Origin: Massospora cicadina
Lineage: Eukaryota; Entomophthoromycota; Entomophthoromycetes; Entomophthorales; Entomophthoraceae
Assembly (NCBI GenBank): GCA_022478985.1
Contig: JAKSZP010009554.1
Location: 30,398 to 94,397, forward strand
Length of the DNA: 64,000 nt
Direction: 5' to 3'
Shown: positions 46,288-57,007 of the stretch, one piece after another
Position numbering within the stretch: the first letter of the stretch is position 1
How the letters are laid out: every line of letters starts with the position of its first letter
The notes under the pieces: generated by a model
Databases searched by the model: none
The model's input: the letters and a program-made list of their open reading frames with translations, nothing else
Told to the model about the DNA's origin: nothing
Position numbers and translations under genes: made by a program

Positions 46288-46469
46288 TTGGCGCAATTTG
46301 ACTACCCAAACTGGTGGTATTTGGCCAAATATTATTAATAAATTTATTGTCTTAAGTCAAAGGTTCCACCGAGAATTGTCCGAGGTCTTCTGGCCGATTT
46401 CGTCCTTATTTTCATCCATATCTCAAACCAATACACTCTTATTATAGCTGGACTTGTAATTGTCTGACA

Positions 46470-46740
46470 ATCTAGTTCAATCACTGGGCAGATTCCAGGT
46501 CTTTTTCACTTTAACGGAAACTTAATTTACCGCCTAATAAACCATCATATGGAGAAGTCATCTTACATTCAGACAATCTATTACCTCAGCTTATCAAAAA
46601 TTATCCTTCAGAATTTTGGGCTCAAGTTGGTCTGAAGGAGATCTTCACAGTAGCAAATTTGGCCTTAAAATTTTCAAACTATCCATATAATAAAATGAGG
46701 GGTTTTCATAGCCCTTTTTTTTGCCAGGTTAAACCCCCCC
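46470..46740 (-). repeat. LTR H, right half
   Basis: Continues the LTR broken at 30078 after the ATCTA duplication. Matches 13860-14130 of E's LTR (AATTTTGGGCTCAAGTTGGT, AAAATGAGGGGTTTTCATAG). The terminal part cannot be followed because the sequence becomes abnormal at about 46740. Confidence 0.7.
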
Positions 46741-48720
46741 GGGGTTAACATTTGTTTATTTCCCCAAAAGGGGAAACCCCTTTAAAACCCCGAAAAACCC
46801 TAGCCCTCTTGGTTATTTAGGAGTTGGGAACAAAAAAAAACCCCCTTTTAATTTTAATTTTCCCCTTAATTTTTAATTTTTAAAAAAGGGTTAGCTTTGG
46901 GGGGGTTGGAAAATTTCAAAAGGGAAACCCAGTTTAATTTGGAAAAATGGGGGGTTAAAAAGGGGGTTTGGCAATACCCCTTTTTTTAAATTGGAAATAA
47001 AAACCATTTCCTCGGATTTCCCCTTTCCAAAGGGGGTTGGCCAAAAAATTTTATCCCAAAATTGGGTTTAAATTGGGGGACAAAACCCCCCCGGGGTTAA
47101 AACTAAGGTGGATTGTAACCCCCAAAAAAAATTTGGATTAAAATTTTTCCCCCCGGTGGGGGAAGGGCCCGGGGGAAAGCGTGATTAACCGACAGGGCAT
47201 TTTCCCCGGGAAATTTCTCATTGGCTACCGTTGAAAACCCCAAGGCTTCTAAAAAGGTTTTTTACCCCCAGGTTTAAAAAGGGGCAACCCCAATTTTCCC
47301 CCCACCCTTTCATTTAACAAATTTGGGGGCGTCAAGGGTCTGGGCGCGGGGGTTTTCTTTCCTCCCCAATTCCCTTTTGAATAACCCCTTTTGGGGCTTT
47401 CCGTTTTTAAAAAAAGGGTTTTGGGTGCAATATAGGGTTTCCCCACCCCTCCCCCCCGAAGACCCATTTTTTCAAAATTTTTCTCATAAGGGGGGCACCA
47501 AAATTTGGGACCTGGGAGGTTTGGGTTTTTTGTGAAAAAACAATTAACTTTAATAATTAAGGTTTTAAAACAAAGTATCCCTTTGGCCCCCGGCCCCAGA
47601 GTAATTTCCCCCTCCAATTTGGTAAGTTAGGAAAAGAATTAAAATTTGGTTCCCCCAGGAAAATCTTTTTTAGGGAAAAAAAAAGGGAATTTTAAATCTG
47701 AAAGCCCTCCCAAAAAAGGCGGCCTCCCCAAAAAACCATCAAAAGGGTTTCCCCAAAACCGTTTTCCTTGGGAAAAGTAGGCTTTCCCAAGGGGGGAAAC
47801 CTTGCCCAAATGAACAATAAATGGCGGCCCTTTGGATAGAAAAGGGCCGGGGTTTAAAATTTTGGGGGTTAACTTTAAATTGGGAAAAACCTTTTGGGGG
47901 GCCCCCCAACCCCTGAAAAGGGGGGCCCCCCTTTCCTTAGGGGGAAAAAACAATTGGCCCTCAAGGGGGAAACCTTAAAAAACACCCGGGACTACCATCC
48001 CCAAGAAAAACCGTTCCTTTCTTTGGGCTCCCCCCAACTTTCAATTTTGGGGGCCCCTTTTTAAAAAGGGAAATTCCTTTAAATATTTGGGGAAAAAGTG
48101 GCCCCAAAACTTCCCCGGATTTCAAGGGGTTTACATTTTATTAGCCCTTAAATGGGGCAACTTTTTTTAAAATCCTTTTTTAAAAAACAAGGTTGAATTT
48201 TTAAAGGGGCCAAAAACGTTTAAAGGCAAAAACCAGGGTGGAATAAGCTCTTCCCTTTTTGGGTTTTTTGGTTTTAAAAGGGGGGAAAACCCCCTTAAAT
48301 TTTAAAGGGCCCAGGTAAGTTTTTCCCCAAAACCTTGGGGTTTTTTTTACCCCCCTTTTTTAAAATTTTTCCTTTTTATACCCAAATGCCAAAAACTGAG
48401 GGAAAAGCTTAAAAAGGGCCCCCAAACAAAGGTCAAAATTTTTGGGGGAAAGTAAAGGGCCTTTTTTTGGGGGTTTTTTAAAAATTTGGAAAAATAAAAT
48501 TTTTTTAAAGGGGAAAACCTTTTTCTTACAAAAGGGGCCCCCGGCTGGCCCCCCAAGGGGCTGGAGGGGGAAAAAACCCTTTAAAGGGGGGAATGGTTGA
48601 GAAAAATTTTGAAACCCCCCTTATTATTTGGGGGGCCCAAAGGCCTAGGGTCATGGGAAATTGTCCTGGCTCATTCTAACAATTGGGGAAAATCTTAGGC
48701 AAAACCCCCTAAATTCTGAT
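46740..48720. other. Homopolymer-inflated block, probably sequencing or assembly error
   Basis: About 2 kb in which nearly every base is in a run of two to seven (strings such as CCCCAAAAGGGGAAACCCC), with abundant GGGGCCCC junctions and Pro/Gly/Lys/Phe-rich pseudo-frames. Neither side of it has this texture, and LTR H fades into it without a defined end. Reads like low-quality base calls with doubled homopolymers. I assign no genes in it. Confidence 0.75.
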
Positions 48721-48968
48721 TTTCAGAAAAATCTTGAAAGAGAGGACCAACTACAACAAATAACCTTCTGAAAGAGAATAGGAATTAGTCTGCCAGTGTA
48801 GGATAGTTTTTTTAATATTATTATGGTTAAAATGGGATCGTTTTCCTAAGATATATTGTAATTGCAACAGCTTATTAAAAATCTTGAAGACGTTTTTTTC
48901 ATAATCAAGAACCGCTTCAAAAATTTGACAAAATTGTAACAATTATGTAAATATGATTGCTGATGCCA

Positions 48969-49268
48969 GGGGGGTGGAAGGCGAGTCAATAGGGCATATG
49001 GTACCAACCTGAAGGTTGTGGGTTTGATTCCCACCCTTCGCACATCAATCAGGGTGCCAGCCAAAGGAAGCTATTGGCAGTTAGTAGGTCTAATAACGCA
49101 AAAACTTACCCATGATGTAACCAAAAAATTTGAGTCCCAATCTGGAGGTGGAAAAACTTTCTTCAATGGAGTTGACCCTGTTCAGGTTTCATGTCGTTTC
49201 TTTCTTTTGGTAATGCCTGTCCCCTGGTCAGCTTGTCTCAGTTAAATAAAAAATAAAAAATAGCTTAA
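48969..49268 (+). mobile_element. tRNA-derived SINE
   Basis: About 300 bp, with a target duplication ATGATTGCTGATGCCA (48953-48968) and ATGATTGCTGATGGCCA (49269-49285). The head (about 48970-49045) looks like a tRNA: an AACCTGAAGGTTG stretch, then a B box GGTTTGATTCC (49021-49031) inside a TGTGGGTTTGATTCCCAC stem-loop, and GAAGG...CCTTC acceptor-like pairing. The body is unrelated to the tRNA. The tail is AAATAAAAAATAAAAAATAG. It inserted in or next to the protease region of element I. The parent tRNA was not assigned. Confidence 0.8.
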
Positions 49269-49285
49269 ATGATTGCTGATGGCCA

Positions 49286-52016
49286 ATACTATAGTGGGAC
49301 ATCTGACTTGTAAAAATGCTGAACCTCATTTAGTAAATCACTAATAGCTCCTTTATAAACAGTACTTTTGGAGAAGATGTTCCATACTGCTGGTAGTGGG
49401 CCACATGAGGAGCAAATTCAATAACTAGGAAAATTGATTTGAGATCACATTAAATGGAGTGCCTCTATCAACTATTGCAAATGCCAAAAACCTTATTCAA
49501 AAAATTTAATGGAATAAGAGCAATCATTGAAGCATGAAATTTTCATATAATGTAAATATGGCGGGATATCAACCTGATCAATAATAAATTAAAATTATTT
49601 CCCTTTGTCTGTAAAATAGATTCTTAATCTCAAGAGGAAAAAGCGCTTTGACCTCTTTCAAGAGAGGCAATTCTATAGATTTGTCTGATTATTCAAACCA
49701 GGCTTGCTCTGAGAGTTTTGTAGCATAAGAAATTTACAAAAATGTTATGGGCTTCTTTTTTGAGCTCATAGCGTTGGCTTTAGGCTACTTCTAGTACTTG
49801 ACAAAAGGGTAGCTTATTTCATTTTTGAAATGGGATAAATGAAGGTTTTACAATAGAGTATCCCTCCTCTATAACCAATTGTCTTTTCTTAAATCCTGTT
49901 CATCTACAGGGGAAGCAATATATTTAATGTTGAGCCTTTTCTTTGTGCAGCTGGTGGCATAATAGCCTTTGAAGTCACAGATAAAGCAAGTCACTTCAGC
50001 GAATTCCCGTTGAGGTCCATCATTACCATGTTGGTATTTAAATCCTACTGCGTTTTTAGTAAACCTGGCTGTTGATTAGAGATAGTTTCATATATTTCTG
50101 TGATAGGGGAATAAAAAGTGATCTAACATCACTTCAAGTACTCAATCATGACTGGGGGTCTAGATCCTTTATTAGATGGACAATAGATATTGTGGCAACT
50201 TGAGGGAGTCCTTGATAGCATTTTAAGAGCAATTTAGATCTAAATTGCCCATCGCCTTTGCTCCCAACAGGATCTGGGCCTCATGAAAGAACTAGTAGAC
50301 AAACTCAGTGATGGTATTGTTCTTTTAGAATTGGACATTAAGAAATCAACCTTACGAGTGGACATCTTCTCAGGAGTGTCAAATTATCTTAACATTATTT
50401 TTATGACTTCCACAAAGCTCCATGTGTCCTCAGGAAGGTACAGTATAATTAAGTCACAGCATTTATCCTCTAAGCAATTTATAATTGTAGTTACCTTAAA
50501 CAATTTGTCAGCTCTATGCATAGTCAGCTTGAACATCTTAAGAAAGTACCATACGTTTCCATGTTGATCAAACTTGAAGATTAAAGGGTTATAAATGCTA
50601 ATGGTTGAGATGACATTCAAAGGGAGTCAGTTACAAAGGCAGCTTGGGAAGACACAGCACGAGGCTCTGGAATGGTAGGTTCAATGAGTCATTACAATCT
50701 TGAGCTGGAGTTCCTGAAAAATAAGGTAAGGTTAGCAGTGTGTCTGTCACAGGTCTTTGGGGTTGGCTTATTGGGAAAAATATGCACTTCACTCCCAATG
50801 ATCTATACTCAAATAATCAACCCTGTCCTGAGATGGAACTTGATAATCACACTGAAAATAATCTTCAAATAGGTCTTCTTTATACAACATCCCTATATCC
50901 ATTGATCATTCAGTTCTTGTTTTAATTGTTGTTTAAACTGTTTTAACAAAGCAATTTCAGCCCTCATTTCGCTTATAAAAGATCCAAGCTCTGATCTTTC
51001 AGCCTTCAGGTCTTTGTTAACATCTCATAATTCTTGGGTAATAAAATAAAGTTCATTGTTAGCCTAAAGTATATGTCCCAAATCATTATGTAGGGTGATG
51101 AAGTTGTCCTTTAATTTTTAATGTCTTGAGCCCCAAGACTTTCTGGTGCTGAAAGTTTTTTGCTTTTTATGTAGGATATAGTAGCTTTTTTGGTACTGTA
51201 TTTTAGCTACAATATAGTGTTTCTTGGTAATGGATGAGTGCTATTACAGATTCAGCTTGATGTACTTCAGCTTATGCTCAGTAATAGCTTTTGAGATTCT
51301 AACTGGAACCAATTTACTTCATGGACCCAATCAGCAGTAACACCTCACTTGTCTATTTGGTTTTAGCTGATTTTAATCACGTTACAGTTCATCTGGAAGA
51401 TAAGTTTGTTCAAATATAAAAATTGCTGACAGAGTTCTTGATTGAAATATTTCTCTTGTTGTACCTCTGCAGCTGTTCTCCAGTTTGCTGTGTAGAAATT
51501 GCAAGAGATCTTCACTTTTCTGGTTTTAATTAAACAATTACAATAAATAACATATGATGTTAGTTGATGGTCATCTGAAAGTTGTGTACAGAAAGTTGTA
51601 GATATCCAGTAATATATGATGTAAGATGATTTTATGTCGATGAGAGATAATATCTGGCAATACTTCATACCATGATACTGTTCATAGTTCTGGATTACTT
51701 GTTCTTGATTATGATGGAGGTAAAATAAAAGGCATAAGGTTGATTGTTAAGTGACTAAAAAGCTGTATACACAACAAAATAAGTTTAATCTGAAGGATTT
51801 ACTCAGTGGTTAAGGAATAGGAAATTAACTATTTAAACTGAGGTGTATAGATCCATCCTATCTTAACTTGAGGAAGATGAGAAGGAGTAGGCGGATTGGC
51901 ATAGAAAAAAATGAATATATTGGTTTTATCATTTTACTCTTGGAAATAGGATCCACGTTGATTATGCATTTTTGAGATAATGGTTTTAATGTGGGTCATC
52001 TGTAGTGAGCGCTACA
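49286..52016 (-). mobile_element. Element I: 5' part of a Ty3/gypsy retrotransposon
   Basis: Minus strand. A protease site reading AFAIVDRGTPFNVISNQFS (about 49430-49490; DTG became DRG). A zinc knuckle at 49951-49995 reads CFICDFKGYYATSCTKKR (ligand His is Tyr). The gag body (50283-50620) includes KMFKLTMHRADKLFKVTTII and YLPEDTWSFVEVIKIML. Upstream leader to a decayed primer site at 52000-52014. Everything downstream of the protease is lost in the abnormal block. Distinct from the A/F, C/D and G/L gags. Confidence 0.65.
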
Positions 52017-52590
52017 TGTAGTATGTGGCAAAGGCACACTAATGCACAGTTTTAATTTCTCCTTAGTACTAAACCAATTTTACTCAATTTCTTGATCTCT
52101 GCCACCTGACAAGATCTTGTTCTGTTGCATACTTTATAGAATTACTACAACGATACTTTTGTTATACAGTTCCTAGTAAAGTAAATCTCCACTCCAAAAA
52201 TGGCTTTCAAAATTCTAATTAAACTTGGAAAAAGGTGATATTTAATGGGATAATCGTGAAAACATTTATAGTTGACCTTTTTTAGCCACAGAACAATGAT
52301 GTCCTGATTCTGGGTCACAATTGTTAGGTATTATAAAGGACATAGTAAATACAATGAGTATATATTAGGCATATAAGTGTTCATTTAAGGAAAAGACTTG
52401 TTATTACTGTAAAACTTTATGTGACATTGCACAAATGGATGAGGGGTTCAGATGTAAAGCAGACAGAAACACTATTTAGTGACTTGGTTCCTTGTGCTCA
52501 TTATAGTTAGATCTGAATAACAAAAAAGATAATAGAAAAATAGATATCTTAAATCAAGTCAGCACTTTTGACGACTTTTAGGTTCCAACA
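52017..52590 (-). repeat. 5' LTR of element I
   Basis: Starts TGTAGTATGTGG, ends AGGTTCCAACA. Matches the J LTR over 300 bases. Followed by 310 bp without genes (52591-52899) that contain a cluster of TTC/GAA dyads. Confidence 0.65.
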
Positions 52591-52899
52591 CAGCAACGCA
52601 AGCAAGGGCAAAACCATCTTGAAGATTCTTCTAGGAGACTTCCTAGAAAATATTCTAGAAAAAAATTGTTTAGAAATATACTAAATGCCCCCACAACCAA
52701 CTAGATAGATGGAGTGGAGGCAACTATGGGTCTTGCGTATAATTCCCAGAAATGGGAGAAGCAGTAAGGATGATAAATTATCTATATATGTTATTATGGT
52801 CTTATGATTGAGTCAATGTGTTAAATAGGGTTAACAATGGGTAGGTTTATTAACAGATTGGCGGATTTAGACACCCTCTTAAGAGTAGATATTATTATG

Positions 52900-53458
52900 T
52901 TTTTTTGGGATTAGAGGGTCTAGACCACTTGTACTTTTAGTTTTTAGAGTCAGGAAACCTAAAGTTCCTGGGTGCTGGATTTTACGTTTTTGCTTTTCTT
53001 GGCCAGAAAGTCTTTTCTCAGTTTAAAAGTTCCTGGAGTCATATATCCTAGCTATTACACTTATACCTAAATAAATAGAGTAGGCTAATTTTACTTAAAT
53101 GGCGAAAAGAGAGTAAAGTTTATTTCTTAGAAATATTGTTAAAAAAGAATTTTACTTGGTTAGTTTTATGCGTTACAAGCTAAAATCTATTCTCATTACT
53201 AATTGGGGATTATGAGGGAGGTTGTTTATTTCTGTCTAATAAGATTCAATCACCGCATAGATTGGGTTTGAACCCTAATATTAGGGGGTTTGGGGAAAAT
53301 AATATCTAACCACATCAATCAGGGATTGTCCTCAATATTAAAAAACCTAAAATTTTGTTGGGGATTATCCCCAATAATGGTTTTGACTATTCCAGGAGAT
53401 TAGGTTTAATTCCATCATCTGACACATAATAATCTCATATTTGGGCATAAACCTAACA
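52900..53458 (-). repeat. 3' LTR of element D
   Basis: Aligns with both LTRs of C (TCAGGAAACCTAAAGTTCCTGG, CCTCTCTAGATCTTGGC at the right edge). Ends ACCTAACA; a purine tract follows (minus strand AGATCTAGAGAGGACAT). Confidence 0.7.
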
Positions 53459-53589
53459 ATGTCCTCTCTAGATCTTGGCATAGGGTGGAAAACAGCTGGA
53501 GAGATCTACTGTGTATACAATTTACTGTAGTTCCCTGAGCATTCTCCACATTTGAGTGTTTATTACCTTGTTTGTAAATAACTTTTTAG

Positions 53590-54560
53590 GGCCCTGACCA
53601 ATTTGGCTCCCAGTTTATTATTGCGACCTCCAGTCCAATGGTGGTAGAAAAGGACTAGGTTACCCAGTTGGAAGGTTTGCAGAAGTTCATGCTTGTCGTT
53701 AAACTAATTAAGTTTTCTATCAGTGGTAGCAGATAAGTTCTCCAAAGCCAAGGCCTGGAGTCAGATAATCTCATTGGTGATACTATGCATAGTGACTTCA
53801 GGGGCTTTGAGGGAGGCTTGGTCAAGCTTAGCCTGCACTTTAGAAGGCAGCTGGTGGTTTCTTCCATAAAAAGCTTGAAAAGGATACATATTAACAATGC
53901 GATGATAGCTCATTCTATAGGCCAAAACTAAACCAAGCAAACATTGAGGCCAAGGGAGCAAGTTGGTTGTGGCCATTTTCTGAAGAGTTATAGTTAGAGT
54001 ACGATTAATATGCTCTACCATTCCACAGGTTGTAGGATGGTAGAGGGTGATAAATATCTGAGTGGATGCATCAGTTTGGCTAAATCTTTCACCAGCAATG
54101 ATTAAAACTTCTGATCGTTATTAGAAAATTATGTTAGGGCACCCATGATGAGGTGATAATACTATTAAATAAAAACGTGGTGGTAGCTTTTGCCATAGCA
54201 GAGGGTAGTGATACAGCTTTAATCCATTTAGTTAAATGATCCACTTCTAGGAGGAGGAAATGATGACCATTAGAAGCTCGAGGGAGGATTCCCACAACAT
54301 TAATACAAATAGTATGGAAGGGTTCACAGGGTGGAACCACTGGATGTTGAGCTCTGGGATTAGGTCCAGCTTAACTTTTACATACCAGGCAGGACTATAA
54401 TACACCTTGTATTGAAACAAGCATTCCTTCCCAGTAGCATTGAGTCTTGAGCCACTAGTAGTTTATAAACTCCCTGTGCCACCTTGCAAATGCCTCTCTA
54501 GCATGATGTTGGTCTGAACTGAGGGTGTAAAAGGCAACCATTTCTAATATATGAGTTTGT
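53590..54560 (-). pseudogene. Integrase of element D
   Basis: The core start at 54134-54340 reads FHTICINVVGILPRASNGHH; where the family has the first catalytic Asp there is Asn (INV). The 53761-54021 frame keeps the Glu motif (MVEHINRTLTITLQKM), then AYRMSYHRIVNMYPFQAFYG. The C-terminal part at 53655-53760 is frame-shifted. Collinear with C. Confidence 0.75.
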
Positions 54561-54699
54561 ACATTATACCGTTTTTAACTTGGAGGTTTGCCAATTTTTT
54601 GTTATTTCTTTTTGAAGGGTCAGGGATTCATCTTTCCATAAATGCTATTAGGTTAAGAGGTTGTAAAGTCAATCCTTCTCAGGGTCATTTAGAGTCATA

Positions 54700-55960
54700 T
54701 TGATGGGCCTGGATAAACAATCTGCATTTTGGTGGATGGGACTTGGTTGATAGATAATGGAAAAATCATAATTTTGAAGTTTTAACTCCCATTGGGCAAA
54801 TCTTCTAGCAGGATCCTTCATTTGTTGTAGCCATCGCAAGAAATCATGATTAAATTAAAGTGAAATAATTCCCATATAAGTAGAGCCAAAAATGCTTAAT
54901 AGCCTGTAGGACCGCCAAGCATTCACATTCCATAATGCTATATTTGCGTTCAGCTATAATTAAGGTCTTGATATAAGTAGGCAATGTGATGATTCACTAT
55001 GTTTTCATCATGCTGAGATAATATAGCTCCAATAGCTATATTGCTAGCATCATTAAAAAGTAGAAAAAAATTTCAAAGTTGGGATGTATAAGTACTGGTG
55101 AATAGAAGAGAGCTATGTGTAAAAGATCAAAAGCTTGTTGTCACTCTTCTTTTCATTAAAAAGGGTACACCCTTCCTCAATAAATAAACTAGAGGCTCAG
55201 AGGTTTTGGAAAAATGGGGAATAAACTGATGATATTATCCCACCATCCCACAAAAAAATCTTTACGTCTCATTGGGATTTAGGGGGACATTTTATAGATG
55301 GCCATAACCTTATCATCCATTGGGATATTCCGGTTTTACCTTCCTTATGGCCCAAAAAATCCATTTCGTTCTGTAGGAAGGAGAATTTTGATGGCTTTAG
55401 TTCTAACGAGGATTGTCATAACTGTTGGAAACTTGCCTGAGATAATCTATGTGCTTGATAAAAGTCCTTAAAGATGGTAATATCGTTGAGATAAACTATA
55501 AATTATAACTTTTCAAGTCACCTAAAATTCCATCCATGGCGCGTTGGAAAGCAGCAGGGGAATAAATTAACCCCTGTGGCATTTGAGTGGACTAAATTTT
55601 CCTTCACTTGAAATAGGAGCACATTTTTCACGATCCTCCAGCAACAAATAAATTTTACAGTACCTACTGGCATGATCCATAGCTGAAAATTAGTGGGAAA
55701 CCAACATCAAGCGTAAGAGATCCTCAAAACGCAGCAGTTGATAGCTATCTTTTTGTGTGATGGAATTGAGGCGGCAAAAATACATGACAACACAGTGGCC
55801 ACAATCCTTCTTACATTTTTATAGGAGTGAGGAAGCCTAAGGGCTTTTAATAGGCACAAATAATTCAGCCTCCAAAAGTTGCTGTAATTCTAAGGCCACT
55901 TGAGCTTCCTCCACTTTAGATTTACTTTATGGCTGAGATTTAAATAGAGGGTGATCCTTG
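54700..55960 (-). pseudogene. Reverse transcriptase and RNase H of element D
   Basis: The RT palm box reads YLND at 55482-55493 (FIVYLNDITIFK), one change from YLDD. Surrounding blocks (AMD near 55670; ALELQQLLEAELF near 55870) are readable by alignment with C. RNase H fragments lie near 54780-55130. Highly interrupted. Confidence 0.65.
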
Positions 55961-55963
55961 GTC

Positions 55964-56890
55964 TCAAATTAGATGAATCACCCCCGAAAGTTTCCCATAG
56001 TCACCTGCTCCTGAGGAAAAAATATCGCAATACTCCACAAGGATGTCTTCCACATTCTGGAGTTCATTAGAGGTGAGATTGTTTTCAATTTTACTTTTGA
56101 CCTGAGCTATTGTGGATAGGGGATCAAACCCTAGATCTTGTAAGGAGCCAAAACAACTCATGTTGTCAATATCTTCAACAATACATAGTTTTACATAAGC
56201 AATAGGGGCATGCAGAGGGATTTAAAGGGTTTGATTTGTTAGATTCCCTAATAAGATAGAGATAGATCCCTGTAGGCAGGATCCAAAATCCCTGAGCAGG
56301 TCAACGCCTCTTTGATTGGAGGATTTGGGTGTCCGCTTAGCTCCAAAATTTGACTATGAGGGTGAGAATATTGATCCCTGTATCCAAAATAACTTGTGAG
56401 CCAGAGTTATTGTAATAGGATGGGGACATACAGAGGGATCATCTTTAGCATCCACGGCCTCAGGGGGTATCTTAATTTTCCCTAAGACTTAATATTCAAG
56501 TTTACAGATGGAGGACAGATATTTAAGGAGGCAGGTTTGTTTTTTTGGGGCTCTTTTATCCTTGACTGGGAGTTCAAATATCAATGGGATCCAATACCCT
56601 TATAGTAAAAGGTACTTTTATTTATGGTTGATGATGAAATTGAACTCCTGCATCAGTTGGACTCCAATAAGCAACTCATAATTATTGTTTTTTAATGCAA
56701 TAGCGGGGCAGTAATTAGAATCTTTCAAAATTGGAAAGTTAAGGAGGAATATGCCCTGATCGCTTTAGTTGCCCAACTACTAGCCATCCCATATTAAGCG
56801 TCATGAATCAATTTTAAGCCATTTTATTTTTGGATAAGTCAAGAGAATATAATGTTAACCGGTGATCCAGTATCAATTATTGCCAAGACA
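55964..56890 (-). pseudogene. Aspartic protease and linker of element D
   Basis: The protease site reads VNVLAIIDTGSPVNIIFS with intact Asp-Thr-Gly at 56866-56874. Linker frame 55964-56161 (DLGFDPLSTIAQVKSKIENN, ILVEYCDIFSSGAGDYGKLS) is the segment that precedes the RT. Confidence 0.72.
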
Positions 56891-57007
56891 TTAACCTTAT
56901 GAAAGGCTACCTCTACTCAAACCACCAAAGAGCTGAATTAAGAATTAATAGCTTCTAATTTTTTTGTTGGGAGCCATAGTGAAGCAAGCAGAGGATCTTA
57001 CTGCGGC

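Larger units (their letters stand above)
30079..46469 (-). mobile_element. Element F: Ty3/gypsy retrotransposon containing nested G, M and a retroposon
   Basis: Perfect 5-bp target duplication ATCTA at 30074-30078 and 46470-46474. Left LTR 30079-32738 (with retroposon copy 4 inside); right LTR 44745-46469 (with a 46-bp scrap and insert M inside). The internal region is 32739-37699 plus 44564-44744, split by G. Removing insertions gives about 5.2 kb of internal sequence. PPT: minus strand CTCATGAAGGGGGTAA at 32739-32754. Primer site 44726-44742. Confidence 0.85.
44745..46469 (-). repeat. 5' LTR of element F, with two insertions
   Basis: Starts TGCTATATTTTAGG three bases after the primer site 44726-44742, ends AATTGTCTGACA. 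Aligns with F's 3' LTR except for a 46-bp insertion (45068-45113) and insert M (45267-46257). About 70 bp around the antisense TATA box are absent. Confidence 0.8.

Noticed and set aside
47249..47953. Open frames of 70-120 codons in the abnormal block
   Set aside because: Composition (Pro, Gly, Lys, Phe runs) follows from inflated homopolymers; frames appear on both strands and match nothing else in the window.
48969..49045. A functional tRNA gene
   Set aside because: Acceptor and D-arm pairing are poor, and the sequence continues into a non-tRNA body with an A-rich tail and a target duplication, so it is a SINE head.
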